In this document: in pieces, positions 26,658 through 34,918 of the stretch
Layout of the letters: the number at the start of each line of letters is the position of its first letter
Position numbering within the stretch: the first letter of the stretch is position 1
Assembly (NCBI GenBank): GCA_002698425.1
Contig: NZXU01000093.1
Location: 1-46,170, forward strand
Length of the DNA: 46,170 bases
Origin: Ahrensia sp.
GTDB taxonomy: Bacteria > Pseudomonadota > Alphaproteobacteria > Rhizobiales > Rhizobiaceae
Reading direction: 5' to 3'
Program-made: the position numbers and the translations under genes
The notes under the pieces: model-generated
What the model saw: the letters and a program-made list of their open reading frames with translations, nothing else
Told to the model about the DNA's origin: nothing
Databases searched by the model: none

Positions 26658-27515
26658 CTACCCGTTACAGGCGTAGAAACCGCGATAGCCGACAGTCGGC
26701 CCCCCATCCAGCGCAAAGACCAGTTCGGCGTCCGACCGCCAATCGGCATCGTCGACGAGGGAACGGACGGTCATGGTCACGCCCGGCGCCTGGTACGTGC
26801 TTGCGCCATTTTCGGCTTCACTGCCTGCAAGCGGCACGATCACGCCATTCAGCTTCATGACGGCGTCGCCGCCACCCGCCGCGATCCGGAGGATCGGATC
26901 GGTTTCCGGACTGCGATTGAAGGAACCCCCCCCGCCGGCGGGCAGCACCTCACCGGCTTCCTCCCCGCTCACCGGCGACGGGTCCAGTTCGGCGCGCAGC
27001 GTGTTGGCGAGCGCATCGTCGATCGTCCCGACGGTCGCGGGCGGGTCCTCGTAGATGGCTTGCACATTATTGCCGCCCGCGATGTCGGCGATCAGGTAGC
27101 GCATCTCGGCGATCTCCTTGCGCTGTGCGCCGATGATCTCGTCCGCCAGCTTGCGCACTCTCCGGTCGACGATCCCGGCGCGTTCCGAGGTCATGACCGC
27201 GATGGAATGGTGCGGGATCATCGCTCGCATGTAGCTCGTGCCGGACACGGTCGCCTGGCTCCTGACGAGCCAGAGAGACCCCGCGAAGACCACGATCGCG
27301 GCAACGAAAATCGCGATGTTGAGGGCAGTGTTCCGATACATGCCGAGCATGAAGGCGAGCATGACGAGCGCCATGGTCGCGCCCATCAGGATCGCCATGT
27401 AGAGCCGCGTCTCGGAAAAGAAGAGGTGCTCGAACGCATAGGTGTTCAGATACATCAGGACGAACATCACCACGGTCGAGGTGAGGATCATCAGTCCAAA
27501 GCGGACATAGGACAT
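26658..27515 (-). CDS. DUF305 membrane protein with an extra C-terminal domain
   Basis: From ATG 27515 (MSYVRFGLMILTS), with GGAGG placed well upstream, the protein has 285 residues. It has three N-terminal membrane helices, then the DUF305 motif MRAMIPHHSIAVMTSERAG near residue 98 with RKLADEIIGAQRKEIAEM, and about 120 C-terminal residues, Gly/Ser-rich then beta-like, ending DGGPTVGYRGFYACNG. Some DUF305 proteins bind copper. The C-terminal part is not recognised. ATG 27527 is also possible but sits too close to its ribosome site. It heads no obvious pathway; a cytochrome c gene precedes it. Confidence 0.78.
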   Translation of the reverse strand: MSYVRFGLMILTSTVVMFVLMYLNTYAFEHLFFSETRLYMAILMGATMALVMLAFMLGMYRNTALNIAIFVAAIVVFAGSLWLVRSQATVSGTSYMRAMIPHHSIAVMTSERAGIVDRRVRKLADEIIGAQRKEIAEMRYLIADIAGGNNVQAIYEDPPATVGTIDDALANTLRAELDPSPVSGEEAGEVLPAGGGGSFNRSPETDPILRIAAGGGDAVMKLNGVIVPLAGSEAENGASTYQAPGVTMTVRSLVDDADWRSDAELVFALDGGPTVGYRGFYACNG

Positions 27516-27617
27516 TTTCGCCTCCATTCTCCGGCCGCTCTTCGAGCGGGATCATATGGGTGACAATGTCACCGGCGCTTCGCGGTTCCCTTCCGGTCGG
27601 CGGAGAGCCGGTTTCCG

Positions 27618-28040
27618 TCAGTGAATTCCGTTGGCCCGTTGGAGTGAGCGCACATAGGCGACGATCTTGTCGACCTCTCCGTCGCTGACGCCCTCGACAG
27701 GCGGCATGTCGCCGAAATGCCAGTGATGGGCCCGTACGCCGCGCTGCGCGGCGATGTGGAAAGCCGCGTCGCCATGGTGGTTCGGCTCGTAGATGACATG
27801 AACCAGAGGCGGCGCGACGCCGTCCTGTCCGGCGGCGTTCTTGCCGTGGCAGGACGCGCAGTTCGCGTTGAAGAGCGCCTCTCCCGCCAATGCCTCCCCG
27901 GACAGGGCCGGCACGGTGACCTCGACGAGCGGAACGCCGGCGGCGGCCGTCTCCTGCGGCGCGGGCTGCAACGCGAACCGCCAGATCAGGATTGCCGCGA
28001 CAGCGATCACGGTTGCGGCGACGATGATCCTGTTTGCCAT
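27618..28040 (-). CDS. Membrane-anchored class I c-type cytochrome
   Basis: The 140-residue protein has a single N-terminal hydrophobic segment (about 4-24) that should hold it to the inner membrane with the rest in the periplasm. Heme binds at CASCH (61-65); the distal ligand is probably Met112 in HWHFGDMPP. A HHG-DAAFH and RAHHWHF histidine cluster (about 88-108) is unusual and could bind metal. GGGAGGC stands seven bases before ATG 28040. It lies between a DUF305 gene and a 39-residue membrane peptide on the same strand. Confidence 0.9.
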   Translation of the reverse strand: MANRIIVAATVIAVAAILIWRFALQPAPQETAAAGVPLVEVTVPALSGEALAGEALFNANCASCHGKNAAGQDGVAPPLVHVIYEPNHHGDAAFHIAAQRGVRAHHWHFGDMPPVEGVSDGEVDKIVAYVRSLQRANGIH

Positions 28041-28064
28041 GGTCAGTGCCTCCCGGACGCCGCG

Positions 28065-28184
28065 CTAGCGTGCGCGGCCGAGCAGGAAGCCGACCGCCAC
28101 ACCCGCCAGAAAGATCAACAGGACGATCGCGAGCATCCCGAAACCCATGCCGAAAAAGCCTCCCTCGCCGAAACCGTACATCAT
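28065..28184 (-). CDS. 39-residue Gly/Phe-rich membrane peptide
   Basis: The frame starts at ATG 28184 with GGAGGAGG placed about 8-15 bases upstream, one of the best ribosome sites in the window, and encodes 39 residues. It opens MMYGFGEGGFFGMGFGM, then a single hydrophobic helix (LAIVLLIFLAGVAVGFLLG), and ends RAR. The Met/Gly/Phe-rich start followed by one membrane span looks like the small membrane peptides found beside copper and metal genes. It stops 25 bases before the cytochrome c gene and is very likely in its operon. No function can be named. Confidence 0.72.
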   Translation of the reverse strand: MMYGFGEGGFFGMGFGMLAIVLLIFLAGVAVGFLLGRAR

Positions 28185-28267
28185 CGCGAAGCCTCCTCCC
28201 TGCGTGAAGTTACATAACGCCACGTCATAAAGGTTCCGGCCGCTGGAAGCTCAAGCCGGAAAACGGC

Positions 28268-28861
28268 TCACCGCTTGTCCGCCAGCATGGCGCGATAGGA
28301 GCGTGTCTGCAGCGCGTCTGCTGACAGGCCGAACTCGGCGGCCAATGCCTCGATCCTCGCCGCCCAGCCGGAAAGGCTTGCCTCGTCATCCGTCATCACC
28401 GCCAGTTCGACGAAGTCTCCGAGGCTTGGCACATGGTCCAGCGTCACGTGGAAATCGCCGAGGAACCAGATGTCGCGATGCTTTTCGACGCGGTCGATCT
28501 CGACACAGCCGAGCGCCGCCAGCATGGCGAGCGTCTTGTCGAAATCCTCCATGTCGGTTGCGATACATTCGTCCGGATCCGGCCCCTTGACGAACCACAG
28601 CACCCGGTTCGACGGCTGCATCGAGCGCACGACCTGCTGCTTGCCGGCGGTCGCGAGCCGTCGGTCCGGCCAGTCGAGAAAGATATCCGTCTCGCGGTTT
28701 TCGAGCGTGAAGGGCACGGCGCCGCGCGAATCCAGGCGCGCCCTGATCGCCGCCGGATCGGACGCCGCATATTTGCGCTCGACCTCGAAGCGTCCTTTAA
28801 AGTGATCGCCCGGATCGGCGAGCATGCCCTTGGCGGCGAGGCCGGCGGCGGGTTTGTTCAT
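28268..28861 (-). CDS. CYTH-domain (class IV adenylate cyclase-like) protein
   Basis: The 197-residue protein carries the CYTH signature EVERK (residues 26-30 in FEVERKY), further charged strands (ENRETDIFLDWPDR, RVEKHRDIWFLGDFHVTLDHVPSLGDFVELA) and a helical C-terminus. CYTH enzymes act on triphosphates: class IV adenylate cyclases or inorganic triphosphatases. The length and the LDHVPSLGDFVELE-like motif match the CyaB group, but activity cannot be decided. Cytoplasmic, no signal. It sits between the small peptide and the MFS exporter genes. Confidence 0.85.
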   Translation of the reverse strand: MNKPAAGLAAKGMLADPGDHFKGRFEVERKYAASDPAAIRARLDSRGAVPFTLENRETDIFLDWPDRRLATAGKQQVVRSMQPSNRVLWFVKGPDPDECIATDMEDFDKTLAMLAALGCVEIDRVEKHRDIWFLGDFHVTLDHVPSLGDFVELAVMTDDEASLSGWAARIEALAAEFGLSADALQTRSYRAMLADKR

Positions 28862-28893
28862 GAGGTCTTTCTCTCCATTCTTTCGGCGTCGCG

Positions 28894-30225
28894 TTAGCCG
28901 TGTGTCGGCCAGACGCGATGTTCGTCGTCGATCACCAGGACATGGCGGTGGCGTCGGCCGTGGACGCCCTGCAGGTGCGGGTGGTCGGGCGGCAGGTCGG
29001 GGTGTTCATGGGCGATCTCGGACGGATCTCCCGCCGGCCAGACGAACAGCGCGAGGATCGAGGCGGCCAGCGCCAGAACGCCGAGGGTCGCCATCGCCGC
29101 GCCCATGCCGAAGGCCTCGCCCGTCCAGCCGGCGAGCGGATAGGTGACCAGCCAGCAGGCATGCGACAGGGCGAACTGGGCGGCGAAGACTGCGGGCCTG
29201 TCCTCGCTATGCGCGGAGCGCCTGAGCAAGCGGCCCGATGGCGTGAGAATGGCCGAATAGAGCGTGCCGCTGACGGCCCAGACCGCCAGGAAACCGCTCC
29301 ACGGCAGAAGGCCGTCGCCGATCATCCAGAGAGCATGGGCCATTGTCAGCGCGCCGAGCATGGCGGCGGCCGCGACCATGACCATCCGGTCCGGCAGCCG
29401 GTCGAGCAGGCGGGGCAGCGACAGCGCGGCCAGCATCGAACCGCCGCCGAAAGCGGCCAGCGCCTGCGCGACCTCGGTATCGCCCGCCGCGTAGCCGGAG
29501 CGGACGACGACCACCGTGTTGACGATGACGAAAGCGCCCGCCGCCGCCGCGGCCATGTTGAGCGCCAGCAGGCCGCGCAGCCTCGGCGTCGCGAGATAGA
29601 TGCGCGCGCCGCGCGTCAGCCGCTCGAGGAAAGGCCGGGCGCGCGCCGTCTGCGGACGCCGGGAGACGGCGGTAGCCGTCACCAGCGCCGCGGAGCCGAG
29701 GAAGCAGATCACGGTGCCGCCGAAGAGCCAGTGATAACTCATCACCGCCAGCAGGATGCCGGCAAGGCCGGGGCTGACGAGGTTTTCCAGATCGTAGGCC
29801 AGACGGGAAAGCGACAGCGCCTTCGTGTAGTCCTTCTCGTCGGGAAGGATGTCCGGGATCACGGCCTGGAAGGCCGGGGTGAACGTCGCCGAAGCCGCCT
29901 GCAGGACGAAGATCAGCACATAGATCTGCCAGACCGCGTCGATGAAGGGAAGAAACAGGGCGACGGATGCGCGAACCAGATCCGCGCCGATCAGCACCGC
30001 CTTGCGCGGCAGCTTCTCGGCGAAGGCGTTGGCGACCGGCGCCAGCCCGACATAGGCGATCATCTTGATCGCCAGCGCCATGCCGAGGACGGCGCCGGCG
30101 CGGTCTCCCGCGAGGTCGAAGGCAAGCAGGCTCAGCGCGACGGTCAGCAGGCCGGTGCCCACAAGCGCGATCACCTGGGCGGCAAAAAGGTTGCGGTAGG
30201 TCGGGTGCTTCAGGACGCCGAGCAT
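28894..30225 (-). CDS. MFS transporter with a histidine-rich C-terminal tail
   Basis: From ATG 30225 (MLGVLKHPTYRNLFAAQV) the protein has 443 residues with about 12 membrane helices and MFS spacing (ANAFAEKLPRKAVLIGADLVRA between helices 2 and 3). The last 38 residues, from HEHPDLPPDHPH to WPTHG, hold nine histidines with several acids and should face the cytoplasm. Such tails mark metal exporters like NreB (nickel), so a divalent metal substrate is likely, but this is inferred. The open frame reaches upstream to 30669 only as a shadow of the corC-like gene. Confidence 0.88.
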   Translation of the reverse strand: MLGVLKHPTYRNLFAAQVIALVGTGLLTVALSLLAFDLAGDRAGAVLGMALAIKMIAYVGLAPVANAFAEKLPRKAVLIGADLVRASVALFLPFIDAVWQIYVLIFVLQAASATFTPAFQAVIPDILPDEKDYTKALSLSRLAYDLENLVSPGLAGILLAVMSYHWLFGGTVICFLGSAALVTATAVSRRPQTARARPFLERLTRGARIYLATPRLRGLLALNMAAAAAGAFVIVNTVVVVRSGYAAGDTEVAQALAAFGGGSMLAALSLPRLLDRLPDRMVMVAAAAMLGALTMAHALWMIGDGLLPWSGFLAVWAVSGTLYSAILTPSGRLLRRSAHSEDRPAVFAAQFALSHACWLVTYPLAGWTGEAFGMGAAMATLGVLALAASILALFVWPAGDPSEIAHEHPDLPPDHPHLQGVHGRRHRHVLVIDDEHRVWPTHG

Positions 30226-30248
30226 GATCTCATCCGCCCGATCGCATG

Positions 30249-31505
30249 TCAGACCGGCCGGATGCGCAGCTTGGTGATGCGGTTCTTCTCGCGCTTCATC
30301 ACGACGAAACGCTTGCCGTGGAAGGTGAAGGCCTGTTTCTCGGCGGGGATCGTCTGGGCCTCGTGGATGACGAGGCCGGCGATGGTCGTCGCCTCCTCGT
30401 CGGGCAGGGCCCAGTCGAGCGCGCGGTTGATATCGCGGATCGGAACCGAGCCGTCGACGACCACGGAGCCGTCGGCCTCCTGGCGCAGGCCGGCGACATC
30501 GACATCGTGCTCGTCGGCGATGTCGCCGACGATTTCCTCGATGATGTCCTCCAGCGTCACGAGACCCTCCACCTCGCCATATTCGTCGACGACGAGGGCG
30601 ACATGCGCCTTGCGGCGCAGGAAGGCGTCGAGCTGGTCGCGCAGCGTCGTCGTGTCGGGCACGAACCACGGCTTGTTGGCGACCTTCATGATGTCGATCT
30701 TCGACGGGTCGTTGTCGACGGCATGCAGCGCCCGCAACAGGTCCTTGGCGTGGACGATGCCGACGATGTTGTCGGTCTCGCCGCGCCAGACGGGCATGCG
30801 CGTATAGGGGCTTTCGAGGATTTCGGCGACGATGTCCGCCGGTTCCTGGTCGCCATTGACCATACGCATGTTCGTGCGGTGAACCATGATGTCGGAGACT
30901 TCCAGCTCGGCGAGGTCGAGCAGGCCGCCGAGGCGGTCGCGCTCCTCCTTGACCACCGAGCCTTCCTTGTGGAGCACCTCGACGGCGCCGCGGATTTCCT
31001 CATGCGCGCTCAGCATCGAGGCCGTATCGCTCAGATCGACGCCGAACATCTTCAGGATGCGCCGCACGAGCGCGTTGACGAGGCTCGAAAGCGGCCCGAC
31101 GACGAGGACGAAGCGGCGGATGATCGGGGCGACGGTAAGCGCGAAGCGGTCGGGATTGGAAATCGCCCAGGATTTCGGCAGCACCTCTGCGAAGACCACC
31201 AGCGTGACGGTCATGGCGATGGTCGCATAGGCGACGCCGGTCTGGCCGAACAGGGTCAGGAAGACGCTGGTCGCCAGCGCCGAGCCGAGGATGTTGACGA
31301 GGTTGTTGCCGATCAGCAGCGCGCCGATCAGCCGGTCCTGGCGGGTCAGCAATGCGTTGACGGATTTGGCGTTCAGGTCGCCGGAGCCTTCCATCGCATG
31401 CATGCGCGCCCGCGACGTCGCGGTCAGCGCCGTCTCCGAGCCGGAGAAGAAGGCCGACATGACGACAAGCAGCAGCACCGCGCCGGCAATGATCCAGATT
31501 TCCAT
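30249..31505 (-). CDS. CorC/HlyC family (DUF21-CBS) membrane protein
   Basis: The 418-residue protein has an N-terminal DUF21 membrane domain (about 1-190, SAFFSGSETALTATSRARM, LLIGNNLVNILGSALATS), paired CBS domains (about 205-335, MVHRTNMRMVNGDQEP and VDEYGEVEGLVTLEDIIEEIVG) and a C-terminal CorC/HlyC domain. The family (CNNM/CorB-type) takes part in magnesium or cobalt movement; the older name hemolysin is misleading. It starts two bases after the aroB stop, so it is co-transcribed with aroK-aroB, as in other rhizobia. Confidence 0.93.
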   Translation of the reverse strand: MEIWIIAGAVLLLVVMSAFFSGSETALTATSRARMHAMEGSGDLNAKSVNALLTRQDRLIGALLIGNNLVNILGSALATSVFLTLFGQTGVAYATIAMTVTLVVFAEVLPKSWAISNPDRFALTVAPIIRRFVLVVGPLSSLVNALVRRILKMFGVDLSDTASMLSAHEEIRGAVEVLHKEGSVVKEERDRLGGLLDLAELEVSDIMVHRTNMRMVNGDQEPADIVAEILESPYTRMPVWRGETDNIVGIVHAKDLLRALHAVDNDPSKIDIMKVANKPWFVPDTTTLRDQLDAFLRRKAHVALVVDEYGEVEGLVTLEDIIEEIVGDIADEHDVDVAGLRQEADGSVVVDGSVPIRDINRALDWALPDEEATTIAGLVIHEAQTIPAEKQAFTFHGKRFVVMKREKNRITKLRIRPV

Positions 31506-31507
31506 GA

Positions 31508-32632
31508 CTATGCTCCGATCTTCTCGGCGAGGAAGGACCGCACCTCCGAATCCGGCACGTCTTTCGCGATGAAGGACTGGCCGATGCCGTGTGTCAGGAT
31601 GAAGTTGAGCGCGCCGCGCGTCACCTTCTTGTCCTGGCGGATGAAGCCGAGCATCGTCTCGGCGTCGTGGAGATGGATTTTCATGGCATCGAGATTTGTC
31701 GGCAGGCCCGCCGTTTCAAGATGTGCGGCGACGCGTTGCGCATCGTCGGGGCTCGCGAGGTTCATGCGCGACGAGAACTGGTGGGCCAGCACGAGGCCGA
31801 TCGCCACGCCCTCGCCATGGACGAGGATTTCCGGATCGTATTTCGCCGCCGCCTCCAGCGCGTGGCCGAATGTGTGGCCGAGATTGAGCAGCGCCCGGTC
31901 GCCGGTCTCGCGCTCGTCGCGGGCGACGACATCGGCCTTGGCGCGGCAGGATTCGGCGATCGCGTGGATGCGCTCCGGCCCGCCTGCCTCGATCTTTGGC
32001 CAGTTGGCCTCCAGCCAGGAAAAGAAATCCGGCCTGTCGATCAGGCCGTATTTCACGACCTCGGCGTAGCCGGCGCGGAATTCGCGCTTCGGCAGCGTGT
32101 CGAGCGCGCCGGTGTCGGCCAGCACGAGGCGCGGCTGGTAGAAGGCGCCCACCAGGTTCTTGCCGTGTGGCGCGTTGATGCCGGTCTTGCCGCCGACCGA
32201 GGAATCCACCTGGGCGAGAAGGCTCGTCGGCATCTGCACGAATTGCATCCCCCGGCGCACGATCGCCGCCGCGAAGCCGGCCAGGTCGCCGATCACCCCG
32301 CCGCCCAGCGCAATCACCGCGTCGCCGCGTTCCAGCCGCGCGTCGAGGATCTTGTAGACGACATCCTGCAGCATCTCGAAGCGCTTGGTCGGTTCGCCTG
32401 CCGGCAGCACGATTTCCGCGGCGTCGATGCCGGCCTTTTTCAGGCTTGCCGTCACGGTCGCGAGATGGTGTTTCGCGACGTTTTCGTCGGTGACGATCGC
32501 CGCGCGGATGCCGGGCAGGACCGCCGAAACATGGTCGCCGGCGCTTTCAAGCAGGCCCGGACCGATCAGGATGTCGTAGGAACGCTCACCGAGCGCGACA
32601 TGCACGGTTTCGGCGGCTGCGGTCATGGTCAT
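31508..32632 (-). CDS. aroB: 3-dehydroquinate synthase
   Basis: AroB closes DAHP into 3-dehydroquinate, the second step of the shikimate path, using NAD and a divalent metal. The 374-residue protein has [23 protein letters not shown] (NAD site), [30 protein letters not shown] (active-site loop) and the metal ligands in [18 protein letters not shown] 32632 overlaps the aroK stop by four bases (ATGA type), a sign of coupled translation; a second Met two codons later could also serve. Confidence 0.96.
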   Translation of the reverse strand: MTMTAAAETVHVALGERSYDILIGPGLLESAGDHVSAVLPGIRAAIVTDENVAKHHLATVTASLKKAGIDAAEIVLPAGEPTKRFEMLQDVVYKILDARLERGDAVIALGGGVIGDLAGFAAAIVRRGMQFVQMPTSLLAQVDSSVGGKTGINAPHGKNLVGAFYQPRLVLADTGALDTLPKREFRAGYAEVVKYGLIDRPDFFSWLEANWPKIEAGGPERIHAIAESCRAKADVVARDERETGDRALLNLGHTFGHALEAAAKYDPEILVHGEGVAIGLVLAHQFSSRMNLASPDDAQRVAAHLETAGLPTNLDAMKIHLHDAETMLGFIRQDKKVTRGALNFILTHGIGQSFIAKDVPDSEVRSFLAEKIGA

Positions 32633-33267
32633 TTTCCGGTGTTTCCCGTCGTTTCGGCGTAAGCGCCGGAGGCTTCTTGTTCGGATGCCGGTTTGCCGGG
32701 CGGCGATTGCAGGAAGCCGGCAATGGCGGACGCGACATTGGCGGCCATTTCTTCCTTGGAGATATCCTGCGAGCGGACCTCGATATCCGCCAGGCGATAG
32801 ACCGGATAACGTTCGCTGATCAGTTTCCGCATGACGCCGCGCGGATCGGGGGCGCGCAGCAGCGGGCGGTTCTGGCGGCGCGAGACCCGCTCCATCAGCA
32901 GGTCGATATCAGCCGACAGCCATACCGAGACGCCGTCCCGGCGGATCGCCTCGCGGGTCGTCTCGTTGATGAAGGCTCCGCCGCCGGTCGCCAGCACCTG
33001 CGGGCCGCTCTTGAGGAGGCGCGCGATGACGCGCTGTTCGAGGGCGCGGAACTCCGGCTCGCCATAATGCTCGAACAGTTCCGGGATCGTCATCTTCGAG
33101 ACGGTCTCGATCTCTGCGTCCGCGTCGATGAAGGGCATATCGAGCAGCGCGGCGAGCTTGCGCCCCACCGCCGATTTCCCGGCGCCCATCAGCCCGACAA
33201 GCACCACGGAGCGCTGGCCGAGGCGGTCATGCACCGTGTCGCAAATGGCTTTGATTTCGGCGTCCAT
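32629..33267 (-). CDS. aroK: Shikimate kinase
   Basis: This kinase phosphorylates shikimate with ATP. The 212-residue protein has Walker [14 protein letters not shown] (about 25-37), the DADAEIE shikimate/Mg site, [17 protein letters not shown] and the lid RQNRPLL. The tail after about residue 188 ([20 protein letters not shown]) is polar and probably disordered. It is first in the aroK-aroB-corC transcript; a TTGACA box lies upstream. Confidence 0.95.
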   Translation of the reverse strand: MDAEIKAICDTVHDRLGQRSVVLVGLMGAGKSAVGRKLAALLDMPFIDADAEIETVSKMTIPELFEHYGEPEFRALEQRVIARLLKSGPQVLATGGGAFINETTREAIRRDGVSVWLSADIDLLMERVSRRQNRPLLRAPDPRGVMRKLISERYPVYRLADIEVRSQDISKEEMAANVASAIAGFLQSPPGKPASEQEASGAYAETTGNTGK

Positions 33268-33291
33268 GGCTCGTTTCCGTCCCTTTTCCGC

Positions 33292-33320
33292 TTAGCGCAT
33301 GAACCCGCTTGCCCTGTCAA
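33292..33320 (-). promoter_or_regulatory. Candidate promoter for aroK-aroB-corC
   Basis: On the minus strand TTGACA (33320-33315) stands 17 bases before CGCTAA (33297-33292), about 25 bases from the aroK start. The -35 box is exact but the -10 is poor against TATAAT, though alphaproteobacterial -10 boxes are looser. Position and spacing make it the best candidate for this operon. Confidence 0.4.
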
Positions 33321-33416
33321 GAATTGTCGGGCGGGCCGAGTTCGCGTTTGATTTTGCCGGCGGCGCGACGCATACCGGTTCACGAGACGAAAGGCGGTCG
33401 TTAAGATGGTCCCCCC

Positions 33417-33566
33417 ATGCCTAGCCTGATTCGCTTCCTGTTTACCCTCGCCGTGATCGGCGGCCTCATCTATGGCGGCATGTGGGCGCTGGTGATGTAT
33501 GTCGAGCCGAAACCGCGCGAGATGAGCGTGCGTATTCCCAGCGACCGGATCAATCCAGACTACTGA
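33417..33566 (+). CDS. 49-residue single-span membrane protein
   Basis: The frame from ATG 33417 encodes MPSLIRFLFTLAVIGGLIYG, one hydrophobic helix to about residue 30, then a short polar tail with YVEPKPREMSVRIP and a DRINPDY end. A small protein of this shape divergent from aroK is common in rhizobia and is sometimes labelled histidine kinase without support. No enzyme motif is present. The divergent neighbour is aroK; the next plus-strand gene, xerD, lies 353 bases away beyond a repeat element. Confidence 0.75.
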   Translation: MPSLIRFLFTLAVIGGLIYGGMWALVMYVEPKPREMSVRIPSDRINPDY

Positions 33567-33919
33567 CCGGCGTGTTTCTAACCGCCGGTAAACCTTCGCC
33601 ATGCACAGTGGGAACGCGGCGGCGATTTCCTGTGCCGTGTTTGGAATGGAACGGTTCGGTAAACCGGGGAAGGAACAGCGGTCGTGATTGTGACTGACAA
33701 GTCGAACTCGAGCCACGACACCGTCATTCCGGGGCCGAGAAGCGGAACCCGGAAATCAGAGCCGTGCATCCTGCGGGTGTTCCCGATCCGGGAGACGGCG
33801 CAGCCTTCGGGCGCAATTGACCGGCCAGTTCTCGACACTCTCGGCTCTGGATTCCGGGTTGCGCTGCGCGCCCCCGGAATGACGGCATCCCATGGGCGCT
33901 CTTGCCGGGAGCCCAGGGC
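33567..33919. other. Gene-poor gap between the 49-residue protein and xerD
   Basis: No convincing gene lies in these 353 bases. The second half is filled by an inverted-repeat element (33722-33884). The first half (33567-33720) contains a small hairpin CGGTT-CGGTA-AACCG near 33651-33665 and no clear promoter boxes; it may hold the xerD promoter or the end of the upstream transcript. Confidence 0.6.
33722..33884. repeat. 163-base inverted-repeat intergenic element
   Basis: Two 42-base arms, 33722-33763 and 33843-33884, are inverted repeats with 36 of 42 positions matching. Both begin CGTCATTCCGGGG from the outside and end CAGAGCC inside. The 79-base centre is GC-rich without a frame. Elements opening CGTCATTCCGG are widespread in intergenic space of Rhizobiales, so this is probably one copy of a scattered non-coding family; no second copy lies in this window. 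Confidence 0.72.
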
Positions 33920-34837
33920 ATGATCGACGCATTCCTTGAAATGATGAGCGCCGAGCGCGGCGCCTCCGAAAACACGCTCGCTTCCTATCGGCTCGATCTG
34001 GAAGACGCGGAGGCCTTCGTCCGCAAGGCCAGCGCGCGCAAGCTGTCCGACGCGATTTCGACGGATATCAGCGCCTGGCTGCAGAGCCTCGACGCCGCCG
34101 GCTTCGCCGCCTCCTCGCAGGCGCGCAAATTGTCCGCGCTCCGGCAGTATTTCCAGTTTCTCTATGCCGAGAACATTCGCGGCGACGACCCGACCGGCGT
34201 GATCTCATCGCCGAAAAAGGCGCGGCCGCTGCCGAAGGTGCTGAGCGAGGAGGAGGTCGGGCAATTGCTCGAACGCGCGGAGGCCGAGGCGCGAGACGGC
34301 GAAGCGCCGGCACGGGTCCGCATGGTCGCCATCCGCACCCGCGCGCTGCTCGAACTGCTTTACGCCACCGGCCTGCGCGTGAGCGAACTGGTGTCGCTGC
34401 CGGTCAGCGTCGCCTGGCGCGACGATCCGTTCTTCATGGTCAGGGGCAAGGGGGCGAAGGAGCGCATGGTCCCGGTCACCGACACGGCGCGCAAGGCGCT
34501 CGGCGAATACCTTGCCGCCCGCAACGCCGATCCGCGCGCCGACGACTGCGCCTGGCTGTTTCCGGCGGACAACTATTCGACCCATATCGCCCGGCAGGTC
34601 TTCGCCCGCGATTTGAAGGCGCTCGGGGCGCGCTGCGGTCTCTCCGCGGCGAAATTGTCGCCGCATGTGCTGCGCCACGCCTTCGCCAGCCACCTGCTGC
34701 AGAACGGCGCCGATCTGCGCGTCGTGCAGCAGCTTCTCGGCCATGCCGACATCTCGACCACGCAGATCTACACCCATGTGCTGGAAGAGCGCCTGCACCG
34801 GCTGGTGACCGAACATCACCCGCTGGCGGGCGCCTGA
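33920..34837 (+). CDS. xerD: Site-specific tyrosine recombinase XerD
   Basis: XerD works with XerC to resolve chromosome dimers at dif during division. From ATG 33920 the protein has 305 residues: an N-terminal SAM-like DNA-binding domain (about 1-85) and a catalytic domain with the residues in [13 protein letters not shown] (Arg), [19 protein letters not shown] (His-x-x-Arg), [13 protein letters not shown] (His and Tyr). Core-gene neighbours (aroK block, accA) point to the housekeeping recombinase and not a mobile-element integrase. TTG 33902 would add six residues. Confidence 0.93.
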   Translation: MIDAFLEMMSAERGASENTLASYRLDLEDAEAFVRKASARKLSDAISTDISAWLQSLDAAGFAASSQARKLSALRQYFQFLYAENIRGDDPTGVISSPKKARPLPKVLSEEEVGQLLERAEAEARDGEAPARVRMVAIRTRALLELLYATGLRVSELVSLPVSVAWRDDPFFMVRGKGAKERMVPVTDTARKALGEYLAARNADPRADDCAWLFPADNYSTHIARQVFARDLKALGARCGLSAAKLSPHVLRHAFASHLLQNGADLRVVQQLLGHADISTTQIYTHVLEERLHRLVTEHHPLAGA

Positions 34838-34918
34838 GCGGGCGAGCGCTCAAGCTTGACATCCGCCGCGTTTGCCTCCACGTCACGGCCAACAGGGAGA
34901 CCCATCGGACCTCTTTAA

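Noticed and set aside
30246..32069. 607-codon plus-strand open frame opposite corC-like and aroB genes
   Set aside because: Shadow of two well-supported minus-strand genes; no family features.
33920..34837. XerD as the integrase of a mobile element
   Set aside because: It is full length, sits among core genes in the normal rhizobial order and has no attachment repeats or cargo genes near it.
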